NCBI GenBank assembly: GCA_030248195.1
Contig: JASAND010017825.1
Location: forward strand, 1-64,000
Direction: 5' to 3'
DNA: 64,000 nt
DNA from: Trissonchulus latispiculum
Taxonomy: Eukaryota > Nematoda > Enoplea > Enoplida > Ironidae
The position numbers and the translations under genes were made by a program. The notes beneath the pieces are model-generated. The model was not told the DNA's origin and did not search any database. It saw only the letters and a list, made by a program, of their open reading frames with translations. Below are positions 1 through 13,031 of this stretch, piece after piece. Within the stretch, counting starts at the first letter, position 1, and each line of letters starts with the position of its first letter.

Positions 1-66
1 TTTGCTGACAGCTCGGTGACAGGTCATTAGCAAACTGGGGGCGGAATTTCTTTTTTTAGTTAAAGC

Positions 67-94
67 TTCTAGAAAGTTCTAGAACTTTCTAGAA
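67..94. promoter_or_regulatory. Six-box heat-shock-element array (perfect palindrome)
   Basis: TTC and GAA triplets alternate with exact 5-nt spacing: TTC at 67, GAA at 72, TTC at 77, GAA at 82, TTC at 87, GAA at 92. This matches the nGAAn inverted-pentamer array bound by trimeric heat-shock factor. The block and its flanks (about 64-97) form a perfect palindrome. No heat-shock gene is visible within the first 13 kb to its right, so the target would lie to the left of the window, or the palindrome could belong to a repeat. The motif is seen directly; regulatory function is inferred. Confidence 0.5.
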
Positions 95-97
95 GCT

Positions 98-1722
98 TGC
101 TATCTCTACCATAGGCCAGTCCAGCGGCTTGCCGGACCGGCCAGCCCGAGGGAGGGAAGATTAACGATAATGGGGACATATTGCCCCCAAATGACCCCTT
201 TTTTTGATTAATTCTGGGTGCTGAAATTCTGCAAAACTTTGCGAAATTTTGGTTAACATGTAAACGTAACCAAAGGGGAAATAGCACGAATTTTGACCCT
301 TGTTTGTAACCTTTACGCAATCTACGTAAATTTCAGAGACTTAAAAGGGGAATCTTGACATTCTATGTACTTGACTGGACTCGCGTAGTTAATTTTTGTA
401 ATAATTTTAATTGGGGGAAATTAATTAAGCCCCCCGCGAACTCTATGTGTGTGTTAAAATTTCTGTCCTCTTTTCTTCTTTTGAGGCGAACTTTTGTTGT
501 CTTCTTCTTGTTGGACTAGGCCCAAAAAAAGTTCACCTGAGGACAATCCTCAAGTACGTAGGAGAAGGAGAAAGAAAGGGGGAACAGCAGCGCACCTGGC
601 TGCCTTATAGTCTGGGAGGTAGACAACCTCCCAGACAAAGAAAGGGAAGGGAAAGAGGGAAAGAAGTTAGTATAAAGGTTTTTTAGAAGTCCCCTTTTTG
701 GACTTTCCTTTTAAGCAAAGTAAGATTAGGAAATAAAAGCTAATCTTACTAAAACATTTTTACTTATAACTCACTCAATTTTGGGAGTTAAAACGTGGGA
801 ATTGCATTTTTGGAAATGGGAGAAATTTCTCTTTCATATGAGCCTAAGTTGCGTCACAAACCAAAAATTCATTTCTTACGTAATACTTAGCTAATTAATA
901 TAGATTAAGTCTAACTAACACTAATTAACATGACTAATAACAAATTAAGGCCTTAGAACATCATAAAACACAAATTATAGCAAACTAATGTACTTAAGCA
1001 CTTATTACTTTTAATTTCTTACGTACTACATAATTGTGTGATTATTTCGTTAAACCATCTTCTAATATATGTTATTAAACATTGAAAAGGCTTTTGAAAC
1101 ACCGCTGACAGGGATTAGTGTATTCTTTTCAGCTAGAAGTGTTGGATTCCTTGTCATAATAATTATGGGTTTCGTTATTACACCAACACTAGGATTTCTA
1201 GAGTTTTACAATTCTTCCGTTCTTATTAACTTCTAGCAATGGAAGGGGAAAGTAACCGCACCCGGGCCACTGAGGGAAAGGACACCTGTCCTTTCAGAAA
1301 GGGGAATTTTGGAATTGACCTTATTGTTATGATTTCTATTACTTCGTGTGTAGTAATTCACTATTTAGACTGATTAATCCAAACTAAGCTTGTAAGTGCC
1401 CTTCTCTTGTGTTAATGTTTGAGTAACTTAAGGCTTTTCCTCTCGCATTGGGTGAAAAATGCTTACTTGGGACTGGCAACTCTGGTTTCAACAATTATAC
1501 AATGACAATTAATTATGGCTTGGACACGACTACTAAAACAAAACTTAGCATGGGCAAGATCTTTTAGACTCCGTTTTGTGTAGAAACTTCTTTTGGAACG
1601 ATGACAAATTAGAAACTAGCTTTTTAACCACTTTTGAGCACAAGATCTAAGTCATTCTATTACAAATGAGTCAGTCTCGTCTATGGTGTCTAGTTATAGC
1701 ACAAATACATAATTAAATCAAT
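98..1722. other. Non-coding DNA, no gene recognised
   Basis: AT-rich sequence with no exon-like open frame showing protein-family motifs. Short purine-rich and T-rich stretches are present (for example near 560-670), but nothing is recognisable as a gene or a named repeat. Confidence 0.5.

Positions 1723-2836
<1,114 letters not shown>

Positions 2837-2916
<80 letters not shown>
2837..2916. repeat. (TA)n microsatellite
   Basis: A pure TA tract separating two large palindromic elements. Confidence 0.9.
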
Positions 2917-2919
<3 letters not shown>

Positions 2920-4315
2920 CCGATTTCTGGTAGGGTCAACCATAACTTGGACAACCTTCAAAAATCGATTTGGCTCAAACTTTCAGGACTTGTAGCAACC
3001 TGACGTAAAAGAAAAACCTTCAAACATTAGAGCTCAACTCCGTATATTCAACGAGTTATAGCAAAATTCGTGATTTTCGACTCTGCCACTGACGTCGCCG
3101 TAGGACTTCACCAATCAAAATTGTGCTCAGGCCGATAGAGAAGAGTCAGACAGTTCATATCTTAACCATACAGGCACCACACATGGGGCACCTATCCCTG
3201 CCAGTTTGAGTTTTCTAGCGGTCATGTTCCGCAGTTTGCGACGGTCGAACCTTAGCTTAAGTCTCCAAGCTCAGTAGGCGCATTTCCACATTTTTTGACA
3301 TAGCGACCTCATTATGCCTTAGTACCACGCAATTTTTATAAATATTATTTATCCATATGCTGCCAACGTCCATGCGAAAAATGAGCAAAATCCCAGATCC
3401 ACTTTTGAGATATGGCCGTTCAAAGTTCGAAAAATCGCCGTTTTTGAGCCAAAACAACGATTATGGCAACTTTGACCCGCCATAGCCGACTAATGAAAAA
3501 AGATATCGGCGTAATATTTTAGACATATAACCTAGGTAGCCTTGACAGTGTTTCGGGCAAGTTTCAGCCAAATCGGAGAAATTTTATTTTTTTCGATTTT
3601 TCGGCCCATTCTGGGGGATGAAAAATCGAAAAAAATAAAATTTCTCCAATTTGGCTGAAACTTGCCCGAAACATTGCCAAGGGTACCTAGGTTATATGTC
3701 TAAAATATTACGCCGATATCTTTTTTCATTAGTTGGCTATGGCGGGTCAAAGTTGCCATAATCGCTGTTTTGGCTCAAAAACGGCGATTTTTCGAACTTT
3801 GAATGGCCATATCTCAAAAGTGGGTCTGGGATTTTGCTCATTTTTTGCATGGACGTTGGCAGCATACGAATAAATAATATTTATAAAAATTGCGTGGTAC
3901 TAAGGCATAATGAGGTCGCTAGGTCAAAAAATGTGGAAATGCGTCTACTGAGCTTGGAGGCTTAAGCTAAGGTTCGACCGTCGCAAACTGCGGAACATGG
4001 CCGCTAGAAAACTCAAACTGGCAGGGATATGTACCCCATGTGTGGTGCCTGTATGGTTAAGATATGAACTGTCTGACTCTTCTCTATCGGCCTGAGCACA
4101 ATTTTGATTGGTGAAGTCCTACGGCGACGTCAGTGGCAGAGTCGAAAATCACGAATTTTGCTATAACTCGTTGAATATACGGAGTTGAGCTCTAATATTT
4201 GAAGGTTTTCCTTTTAGGTCAGATTGCTACAAGTTCTGAAAGTTTGAGCCAAATCGATTTTTGAAGGTTGTCCGGAAGTACAGGCAGCACAGTCGAATTT
4301 CTCAGAAATTGACTC
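2917..4315. mobile_element. 1.4-kb near-perfect palindrome (fold-back element)
   Basis: Two arms of almost 700 bp mirror each other around about 3612, with only scattered mismatches. The ends are TGAGCCGATTTCTG and, inverted, TGAGTCAATTTCTG. As RNA it would form a very long hairpin. The short open frame on the minus strand (3257-3457) lies inside an arm and its sequence repeats in the other arm, so it is not treated as a gene. The family is not recognised. Confidence 0.75.
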
Positions 4316-5040
4316 ATATATATAATAATAATAATGATATGATAGTATATATAATAATACTATATAATTAAATAGTGTTTTAAGAAACTTTATAAATGAA
4401 TGCAAATTTAAATAATAATATTTTAAGGACCCAAACAGGCTCATCCTGTTGGTCAGCGCCTGTTACACAGTTCGTTGCTGGTTAAAATTATCTGCATCTA
4501 ATTTAAATTTACTATCAACAATTATATTTATACCAAAGTTCTATATTTAAATTAAGAGCATTATCTTGTGGTAGTTGAATTTCGTCAGAAATATATATTT
4601 TTATTGTTACAATTGTCACTCTTATCGCTAGATATTTCAATTGTATTTTAATTCCAGATATGGATTTATTTCGCCTTGAGTTAAAACAATTGAATGTTTA
4701 TGACAGCGTTTCAATTCATAGCGAGCTTGGAGGCCATCTTAAATATGATGTAGACGCTGTTAATGTTGTGCTTATTTAAAATTATGAATGCTCGCGACAG
4801 TCGACAAATGCTAAAGCAACAACTCCTTGCGACACGCGACAATTTCTCACACAACACTTCTGTTACGATAAGTTTTAAACTAGTGAACACTGTACGTCAC
4901 GCCACATACGAAATACGGAGACCTAAATAGCGGAGACGGGGGCATTGTTGTTAATGCGTAAATCGCGGTTAAGTCGCTACCTAAGGTGTTAATTTGTATG
5001 TTAAAGACAAAAAGACTACAATTGTACCCTGAGTTAGGAT
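4316..5040. other. Non-coding DNA, nothing recognised
   Basis: AT-rich intergenic sequence with a short TATAATAATA tract next to the palindrome. No exon, RNA gene or repeat family could be supported. Confidence 0.4.
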
Positions 5041-5165
5041 GTGGTGCCGTTACACAAACCGAGAGGTTTCGCTACACAAACTTTAGCGCTGTTACACAAA
5101 TCTTGACTCTCGCCTGTGTAACGGCACTTTTAGTTTGTGTAGCGGGACGGTTTGTGTAACCAGAA
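5041..5165. repeat. Small palindromic cluster of GTTACACAAA motifs
   Basis: At least six copies of a GTTACACAAA or GCTACACAAA motif, or its complement TTTGTGTAAC, occur in about 120 bp, with the first half inverted relative to the second. This is a miniature version of the fold-back-plus-motif-array architecture seen elsewhere in the window. Confidence 0.6.
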
Positions 5166-6054
5166 ACACCTGATTTAGGCATTGATAACATCGGTTCGCT
5201 CATGTCATTCCTTCGCTTATTAGCTCACAATGGCTGATCACTAAATTTTTGCTTATTACAACGTTTCTAAATCAATAGTCTAAGCAGTTGACCGGGAGTT
5301 TACAGTTTTCATACTTTTACCACTCTTAAAGTTCAGGTAATGTTACCGAAATTGTTTCGAAAAACTTTGAGAGAATAAAATTAACGAAACGTTTGACCCG
5401 CGGAAGTACTTGCAGCGATTCTGCATGACACGCTCTCTGCAAACGACAAACGGCAATATGCTCCTGTAAAACCAGTTTTCATCGAAAAAGTAGGAACGTA
5501 ACTAATTTGCTGTAATTTTAAAATTCTGAAAAGTCATTGTTCAACTCCAACTTATAGTTTTTCCTTCTTCAATAGGTTGGGCTTTTTCAAACCAATGTTC
5601 AACCTTTTTTGCAACAATTTTCTAAATCTAATTGCATAATAATTGCTTATGTACTTTTCTGTGTCCGTTAAGTCATAGCCTTGAAAAGTGACAACATCGA
5701 TGTTTTTAGTTGTTACTTCTTGGCATAAAATTTAGACGATCTCAAAGATATAAACGTCTAATTCATGCTCTTTTGCTTTTCAAAATTGTTATTGCTTGTT
5801 TCTAACAGCGCAGAAATGTCAGTTCTATTTTATTAAGGAAATTTAAAATTAAAATCCTTATTCCGTAGTAATACTCTATTCTATACTAAGAATTTGCATG
5901 GAAAATACATCTTAAAGCTTATCATTTTAAAGAAGGATTGTGTCGTAAACGTGAAAAACACGCGTAGGAAACCCCGCATCTTAGAAAAATAGGAAATTCC
6001 ATTAATCATAGGGCAGGTTACAAACTACCAAACATATTGATTGATTGAAAAAAT

Positions 6055-8181
6055 GGCTTCTGTGTCTCTCGTGGGGACCCAGCAAAATTTAATCCCTTAT
6101 GACTTTTCTTCTAGCGTTAAGTGGCTCCCTGCTGAGTTAAGTTGGACTCAGTTAACAATAGAGAAAGTCAACTCAAGGTTAAATTGAACTCTGCCTATTT
6201 AGGGATTCTGTCTCACTTCCCAACCAAAGCAGTCTCACTTCCCAACCTTGCGTCTCACTTCCCAACCTTACAGTCTGGTAGAGTCTCACTCGGTACGAGT
6301 CCCACTCGGTACTTTTCTAATCATTCTCAAGTAGTCCCACTCGGTACTGTTGTCTCACTCGGTACGTTGGAGTCCCACTCGGTACTTTTATGTCCCACTC
6401 GGTACTTTTGTGTCCCACTCGGAGTCCCACTCGGTACTTTATAGTCTCACTCGGTACATTAAATTCAATTTGAAGTATTTAAAGTATATAATTTTCATGA
6501 ACTATTTAAAATATTGGTATATAAGCACTTGAAGATATTAATTAACTGCAATTTAACACCCAAAATTAAGATTTAATTAAATCAAATTCAAATTACATTG
6601 ATTTGAGCACTACTGGAAAATGTTTCATTTTATAGCATTATATAGTTATGTAAACTAACACTATAACTTTAAAACAAACAATTCAAAAAATTTCTTAAAA
6701 ATAGCTAAAAATCTTTTTTTACTAGTTTTTGCTAAAAACGTTAAAAATTTGCAATTTCTGCAAATTTTGGGGTAGTCCTCTTTTTACTAATTTTTGGCTA
6801 AAAATGTTAAGTACACAAACACACTAGCAAACAAAAAGATTGTAGGAAATAAAACAAAGAACAAAGATTCAATGTAGATTCAATGTTTTATCTTCAGCAG
6901 TGTCTGAATAATTTATCAAATATACATTGCAAATTCTTGCAAATTGTAACATTAAATGTGGAAAAATTTAGTCTCGTCAAGTACCGAGTAAGATAATAAA
7001 AAGTACCGAGTGAGATTCCAAAGTACCGAGTGGGACTTAGAAGTACCGAGTGAGACTCAAAAGTACCGAGGGGGACTCAAAGGTACCGAGTGAGACTCAA
7101 AAGTACCGAGGGGGACTCAAAGGTACCGAGTGGGATTCAAAAGTACCGAATGGGACGTTTATTGTTTAAAAATTGGAAAGTACCGAGTGGGACTCCGTAC
7201 CGAGTGGGACTGAATTTTATGACAAAAGTACCGAGTGATACACAACCTACAGTCTCACTTCCCAACCAAGCAGTCTCACTTCCCAACCAAGCAGTCTCAC
7301 TTCCCAACCACTTATGCAGTACACCTAACTACAGTAATCTCAAACTGTAAATTAAAACAAAACTGCAATTACTGAGGTCATATGTTACATTAATTCGAAA
7401 AATACAATGTTTACTGAATATGAAGACAACATTACTACTTTATGTACTGACGGTAACAAATTTTTTAACTTTTTGAATTTTTTACAGAAATACGAAACAA
7501 ATTAAATCACATGTTGCACAAAATCTAACAAGAGGACCCCTGAAAGGGGTATAGTTCTGCAACTGAGCTTTAAATAACAATTGCTTGGAAAGTTGGAAGT
7601 AATGTTTTTTTGTTGTAAGGTTCCTACACCAGCACAAATGCCACAATAATCTAATAATAAAGTTGTTGACTTCCGCGTTTAGTGATGAATAGGTCTTGGC
7701 ATTTTCCTTGTATTGACTGTTAACGTTTTTTAACTAATTAGACAAAAGTGTAATTTTAAGGAAACACTGCTTGACTTTGTAAATACTTTATTATTCATAT
7801 CTTTTATCGTAAAAAACCTTTAAAAACCTTTATTCAAGCAAAATCGTTTATGTTTTAGTCTGCAATCAAAAATAGCACAAAGTTTTTAGACTGGTTAGTC
7901 AAGCCGTGTTTCCTTAAAATTATACTTTTGTCTAAATAGTTAACAATTTTAACAGTCGATACAAAGAAAATATCAAGAACTATTCATCACTTATATACGG
8001 AAGTTAAAAACGTTATCTATAGATTATGGTAACATTTGTGCTGGTGTGGGGACCTAAATAAGCAGAGTTCAATCTGACCTTGAGTTGACCTTCTCTATTG
8101 TTAGGTGAGACCAACGTAACGCTAGAAGAAAAGTTATTAGGGATTAAATTTTGTTGGGTCCCCACAAGAGGCACAGAAGCC
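6055..8181. mobile_element. 2.1-kb fold-back element with GTACCGAGTGGGAC arrays and 8-bp TSD
   Basis: Terminal inverted repeats start GGCTTCTGTG and continue for roughly 140 bp (left 6055-6203, right about 8057-8181). Both ends are flanked by the 8-bp direct repeat GAAAAAAT (6047-6054 and 8182-8189). Inside, about ten copies of the motif run in one orientation (6285-6460, CCCACTCGGTAC) and about eleven to thirteen in the other (6975-7240, GTACCGAGTGGGAC). An outer direct motif GTCTCACTTCCCAACC appears at 6209-6270 and 7250-7305. There is no transposase frame, so it is non-autonomous. The architecture resembles FB/TU-type elements. Confidence 0.8.
7622..8052. mobile_element. Nested palindrome inside the 6055-8181 element
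   Basis: The left end TCCTACACCAGCACAAATG (7622) and the right end CATTTGTGCTGGTGTGGGGA (8033-8052) are inverted copies. The arms match imperfectly towards a centre near 7830. It abuts the right outer arm of the larger element and looks like a separate miniature element inserted there, or an internal arm of it. Confidence 0.55.
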
Positions 8182-8189
8182 GAAAAAAT

Positions 8190-9531
8190 TATTGTCAGAA
8201 TTGAGCAATAAAAATGAGTAGGTAAAGTTATGTTGAAAGCATTTACCCCCTGATAATTTAATGGTAATGTGCGCGAGATGCGGTTTTGGAGGATGGTTAC
8301 TCTGAAAGAAGTCTTGAAAAGCAAACATCCATCGTTTGTCCAAGATTCAGTAAACAGAGGGTAATTCAATTAAAGTTTCATTTTTCCTCAAACGGGGTAT
8401 TTGCAACAAATCGAGGCTTTGAATTGACCCGTTGCTCAACCTACAGAGTGTTTTTGTTGATCTTCTTATTCAAGCTTCACCAGCCATACTTTATCGAAAA
8501 CTTTTGCACATACTTGTACTTACACATTTTGTGGTCTGAAAATACTCTTTGAAAATCCACAACACTGTCAGATTTTAGTTCATTTCGAATCTCTTTCTAT
8601 AGGTTTTTATTGTTATGAAGTGTGAATGCCTATTTCTTCAAGACGTTTCACGTAACACAGATATACACACAAACTGAACGGAAAACTTATCTATTTCTTC
8701 AGAATTCTAAAATCAGAAGATTTATCTGATTTACTAAGGGACGGAGGGGAGGTGCCCGTTAGTGTCTTGGCTCATGCACGGCTCGTCAGCATGTTAACGG
8801 AAAGCTTGACGCTTGTCACACTCTTGTGCAGTTAAGTTAACCAATTCCCGTTTTTAGCGAACAAGTAAGGATTTCTCCGCTCCTGAGATACTATAAAACT
8901 TCGTGATTGCTTCTTATCCACGTGTGCAAATTGGACTAGCTTAAAAAAGAAGCTGTCGAGAAATCTATTTACTGTTTACTAATCCCTTTGAAAAGAAGAT
9001 GCGACTTTTCAACTTTGAAGTTTTAGGCAAACTTTAGGCCCGTTTACTCAGTCAATATCTGTTAGTTTTGAGCTTAATTTTTGTGTGTGTGTCTATGCTA
9101 TCAAGGGTTCCAGCTGTTTTTCTCATCTAACTCATCAGAAAGTTGGTTATTACTTTAAACTACTTAGGCTGATCCGCTCGGCTGTTTTTAAAACTAAATT
9201 TTATGCGCTAATATCGAGTCAAATTATCTGAACAAAACAAAACCTAACTATGATGGCACGAAACGATCAGGACTGAACACAGACTGTAACTTGGGGGGGA
9301 TTCTGTACTTGGGCTACTGATACTGTTAAGTGTTAGGAGTTTGGAAATGGAAACTGCAATTAGCGTTTACACAAAACTTAGGCAAGACGTATGTGAACGG
9401 ATGCTGAACTTCTACGTTTCCGTGCCTCCCTGTGAAGTGCCTTTCTTTTGGGTGGGCCATCAGCATCTGATTTTAGCCCTGGACTTGGGCCGTTTCTGGC
9501 TCACAGCTCTCAATTCAAAAAGTGACGTCTT
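8190..9531. other. Non-coding DNA, nothing recognised
   Basis: No exon with family motifs, RNA gene or clear repeat was identified. Missing 5' exon(s) of the metallopeptidase gene could lie in this interval or further left, but no membrane-anchor-like coding segment with a matching donor phase stood out. Confidence 0.35.
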
Positions 9532-9539
9532 ATAAATAG

Positions 9540-9760
9540 TAGTGTTGTACACCGGCCCAATATTTGCCCAGTATGGGCCGGCCGGTGTCACTTTTGCCGA
9601 CTATCCAAAATTTGTACAAGTAAAAATATTAGATGTTTGATAGTTTTCAAGGCAAATTTGAGCAAGTTGTAGGCGATCTGCCGCAAAAACGCTTGTCATC
9701 GGCCGACCCAAACTGGACCGCTCTGCAAGGCGGTCTGGATAGTGCCGGTGCACAACACTA
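9540..9760. mobile_element. hAT-type miniature element with perfect 8-bp TSD
   Basis: The terminal inverted repeats are TAGTGTTGTACACCGG on the left and CCGGTGCACAACACTA on the right. The element is flanked by the perfect 8-bp direct repeat ATAAATAG (9532-9539 and 9761-9768). An 8-bp duplication and short TA(G)-starting termini are typical of the hAT superfamily. The interior is short, non-coding and rich in GGCCGG near the ends. Related copies are at 9877-10114 and 51579-51837. Confidence 0.85.
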
Positions 9761-9876
9761 ATAAATAGCAACTAAATTATCTCAATCGTCGACTTGTTCT
9801 CAACAACAATAACTCTTTTGCCTACTCTTCTAATGTGTATATAGTATGCTTCCTTCCTTTGATATGTATTTTAGAC

Positions 9877-10114
9877 TGGTGTTGCGCACCGGCCCTGTCT
9901 AGACCGGCCGACCGGAACAGGTCCAAAGTGGTCCGGCCGGCCTGCCAGATGCAGGCCCGCCGGTGACAGTTTTTGCTGCTTATTGCCTTAAACTTGCTAC
10001 AATTTGCCTTGAAAACTGTCAAATATCTTATATTTTTACTTGTATTTTCGATAGCCAGCGAAAAGTGGCACCGGCTGGCCGGCCCACAAAAAATTGGGTC
10101 GGTGCACAACACTA
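9877..10114. mobile_element. Second copy of the hAT-type miniature element
   Basis: The ends are TGGTGTTGCGCACCGGCC and GGTGCACAACACTA. The interior shares with 9540-9760, in opposite orientation, a block resembling TTGCCTTGAAAACTGTCAAA. No convincing 8-bp target duplication remains at the flanks, so this copy is older or rearranged. Confidence 0.7.
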
Positions 10115-11026
10115 CTTCTTGACTGAACATAGAAGACAATTAAAGTTTTATTTACCAGTTTAGTTGAAACTAAAACACCAGTAATGTAAACTGATATATA
10201 TTATTCAGTTATAAAATTTATTCGTTTAGCATTTCTGTCAAATAAACATCTAGCATTGCGCTGCGGCTCAGCTTAACTTGCAGCGTAACAAATGTAGTTT
10301 ACCTCATGTTGTTTGTTATTTACATTCGGTATGAATAACATCAGCCATTTCTGATGCTAAAATGTAAACCAGAATTATGCTGGGATTGCTGTATACGTCG
10401 TATTAAATCTGAATCCATATAAGTTACCAGAAAGTAAATCACCAAAAGAACCCTAATCGATATGTCTTTTTGCAGGTTCTTTTGGTTCAGTTAGGTTCCT
10501 TCCTTTAGACGACACTTCGTCATTCCTCCAATTAATAGGCCTTGGTAAATGTGCACTTAGAAGGACTATCGATTGAGTATAAATAAATGAACATTCTCCT
10601 CAACATGTGGTAGTAATTTTGAATAAGCTGATTTTTTCAAAAACGGTAACTTTTAGACTCCTCAAATTTTGGCATACACACATTTAATTTAATTAACTAA
10701 CTAACATAATTTTAGAAATACGTAGCTGATCGATAAAGCAAATTGCCTCATTTCGGCGGCTTTTTGCCAGCCAGAACTATTTATCCGGTGTATTGACTGT
10801 CCACTGAGAGAATAAGGCCAAAAACCAAAAAATTATCATCTTTTCACCTAAAACTATACGAGACTGGTCCCAGATTGTTAAAGAGCACGAAAATTAGTTA
10901 TTCCATAGGCTTTAGCCAGTTTCGTAAAAGACTAAAGCAGTGATAATAAAACATACCCGCAAGGTAACCAGCACGGTGAAATTAGCCTAGTTTAGGATAG
11001 TACTTTAAATCAAAAGTGACACCCTG
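10115..11026. other. Non-coding DNA, nothing recognised
   Basis: AT-rich sequence without recognisable exons. Around 10620-10870 it carries phrases (strings such as TTTTTCAAAAACGGTAAC) similar in style to the interiors of the TTAA-flanked elements further right, so it may be degenerate repeat. Confidence 0.35.
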
Positions 11027-11793
11027 TGTAGCGGGGGTAGTAAGTTTCCCTACCTACTAGCGCCGTTACCACACCCAGACGTAGCGGGTGCGGAGACCGT
11101 GGCACAGATGGATAACTAACCGACCACAGGAGACGGTCGGGACAGCCTCGCCAGACAATAAACCGGGTAAGTAGACCTGTCCTAAGTGAAGAGATGACTC
11201 TCCACTCTCAATAATAATGATTTAAACGACTACCTACCTAACAGGAGCTCAGTGGACTCAAACCCTAATAAGTACTTAGGTAACAAGAATTTAATAAACA
11301 GAATAACGACAGGTATTATTATATAAAGATAATATAAAGGAACAATGGGCTAAGCCCTCAGTTATACTGTAACCACAAACTACAAAAGACTTACAATACA
11401 GGGACTCACCAACATACCAATAGCGCCTGGGGAGAGCTACACGGGGCCAAATATACACAGGGTAAATACGCAGCAAATTTGGGGAGAGAGATAGATAAAT
11501 AGCACACGCGCGTAAAGGGTAGAAAACACTAGAAGTGAAGGGGGGAAGCGAGTGTTGGGTTGAACCCTCACACGAGCGCCCATTAGTGAAAGTTTTCCCC
11601 CAATCACGTAGCTCCCTGTATTGCAAGAGGGGAACCCACCCAATCCCAAACATACACGTTGGGGGAGCCACGTGACTTGCAAAGTAAACCCAGCCCACCA
11701 GAGATGATGTTATACCAAGCCAGACGGGTAGCTAACTTAGCTACAGCCACCAGCAACGGAAAGGTTGACAATGCGTCACCTTAATCCGTTACA
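11027..11793. mobile_element. Probable solo LTR, 767 bp
   Basis: The segment begins TGTAGCGG and ends CCGTTACA, the short inverted TG...CA termini typical of LTRs. CCTG directly flanks both sides (11023-11026 and 11794-11797), giving a 4-bp target duplication. A diverged relative occupies 17702-18533 with the same order of blocks: a TAGTAAG-containing start, a GAGAYGGNC segment, and an end with CACCAGCAACG before CCGTTAC. There is no internal retrotransposon coding region nearby, so recombination to a solo LTR is likely. Orientation is not determined. Confidence 0.6.
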
Positions 11794-13031
11794 CCTGTTT
11801 GTTGTAGTTTAAAGAGACATTTATTAGTCTTCTTTTGCTCTCAGCGCATGCATGACATGTTATTATTAGTTTTTAAGAAAACTTCAATTATCCAAGAAGT
11901 AAAAGACTACAAGCAAATTGCCACAAAAAGTTCGACCAGTTTTCATTTCAACAATATGTGCCAGAAACAAATATAAGAAGTAACCCCTAAAAGGGACAAC
12001 ATTTCGCCCCCGCCTTGGTGCGGCTTCGTGCATAAAGTTTGAGTTTATCTCGCATAAAGTCGTTAAAATGTAGTAAGGAACAGCTAGGGCATCTAGACTG
12101 AAAAAGAGAAACATTTTGGCCTTCATGGCCCATGTCAGATAAAAGTCACCTTTTGATGCGTTCTGATCTAATAATTCTTTTCTTTGAAGCTTTTATTTTC
12201 ACTGGGGTTCTTCGGGGTTCTGGGGGTTCTTAGTTTTTTGCAGAGATTTGATCTAAAACTATGTTTAGTTTTACTATTTTTAGGGGGTTCTTGGGATTCT
12301 TACTTTTATCTTGACATGGGCCTGAATTGATAAGTATTTGTATTGTGCTATTAGCAAATAAGTGTTAATCCACCAGAACTTGTCTTGTCCCACGCTTACC
12401 CCACATTGACAATAGAAAGCACAGAACAGTCTAAGCTTTAAAATAACAATAAAACATCAAATTTTGCCGAATCTCAGGAAACGAATTAATGTGAATGAAA
12501 GCAGCGGGGCAAGGCGACGTCAACACAACTGATCGCGAAGCAGCCACTTAGAAAATGATTCAGTAACATGCTCTCATCTAATTTGCATAATTTGCATTAA
12601 GTAAGCATTGCTTTGAAATTCGCGTCCAAGGGGGGCAAGAAAGAAATTTTGTTCAGCACAAGAAAATATTTAATCGTCCGCAACCAGCTTAATTTTAAGC
12701 TTTGAAAGAATTAAATTTTCGTTCAAAATAAGCACGTTAATATTTCTACAGCCTACCTTTCTACAAAAACCTTCAATTTTAACAGGTTTTAGCTATGGCA
12801 CCCTCTAATTTAAAAAGAGGGAGCAGCGGGATATACATGCTAAACATAAGCACTGCGATTTGCCCAAGACAACTTCCAGTTCAAAAGTGGGTTCACCCAT
12901 TCCAAGTATTTCGCCTTCGGCGAAATAAAAATATTATTTGCTTTCTACATAAATTAACAATCCTGCTATGAATGAATCAGATTCTTGCAAATTCATTTCC
13001 ATCATTCTTTCCTTCCTTTCTCTAATTTCAG
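11794..13031. other. Sequence upstream of the first metallopeptidase exon found
   Basis: Contains a small cluster of GGGGTTCTT units at 12199-12300 and otherwise nothing recognised. The pyrimidine-rich stretch just before 13032 is a good splice acceptor, so this is probably intron and the true first exon(s) lie further 5'. Confidence 0.4.

Noticed and set aside
6975..7240. CRISPR-like appearance of regularly spaced GTACCGAGTGGGAC repeats
   Set aside because: Eukaryotic context, very short and variable spacers, motif also present in inverted orientation, and the array lies inside an element with terminal inverted repeats and a target duplication.
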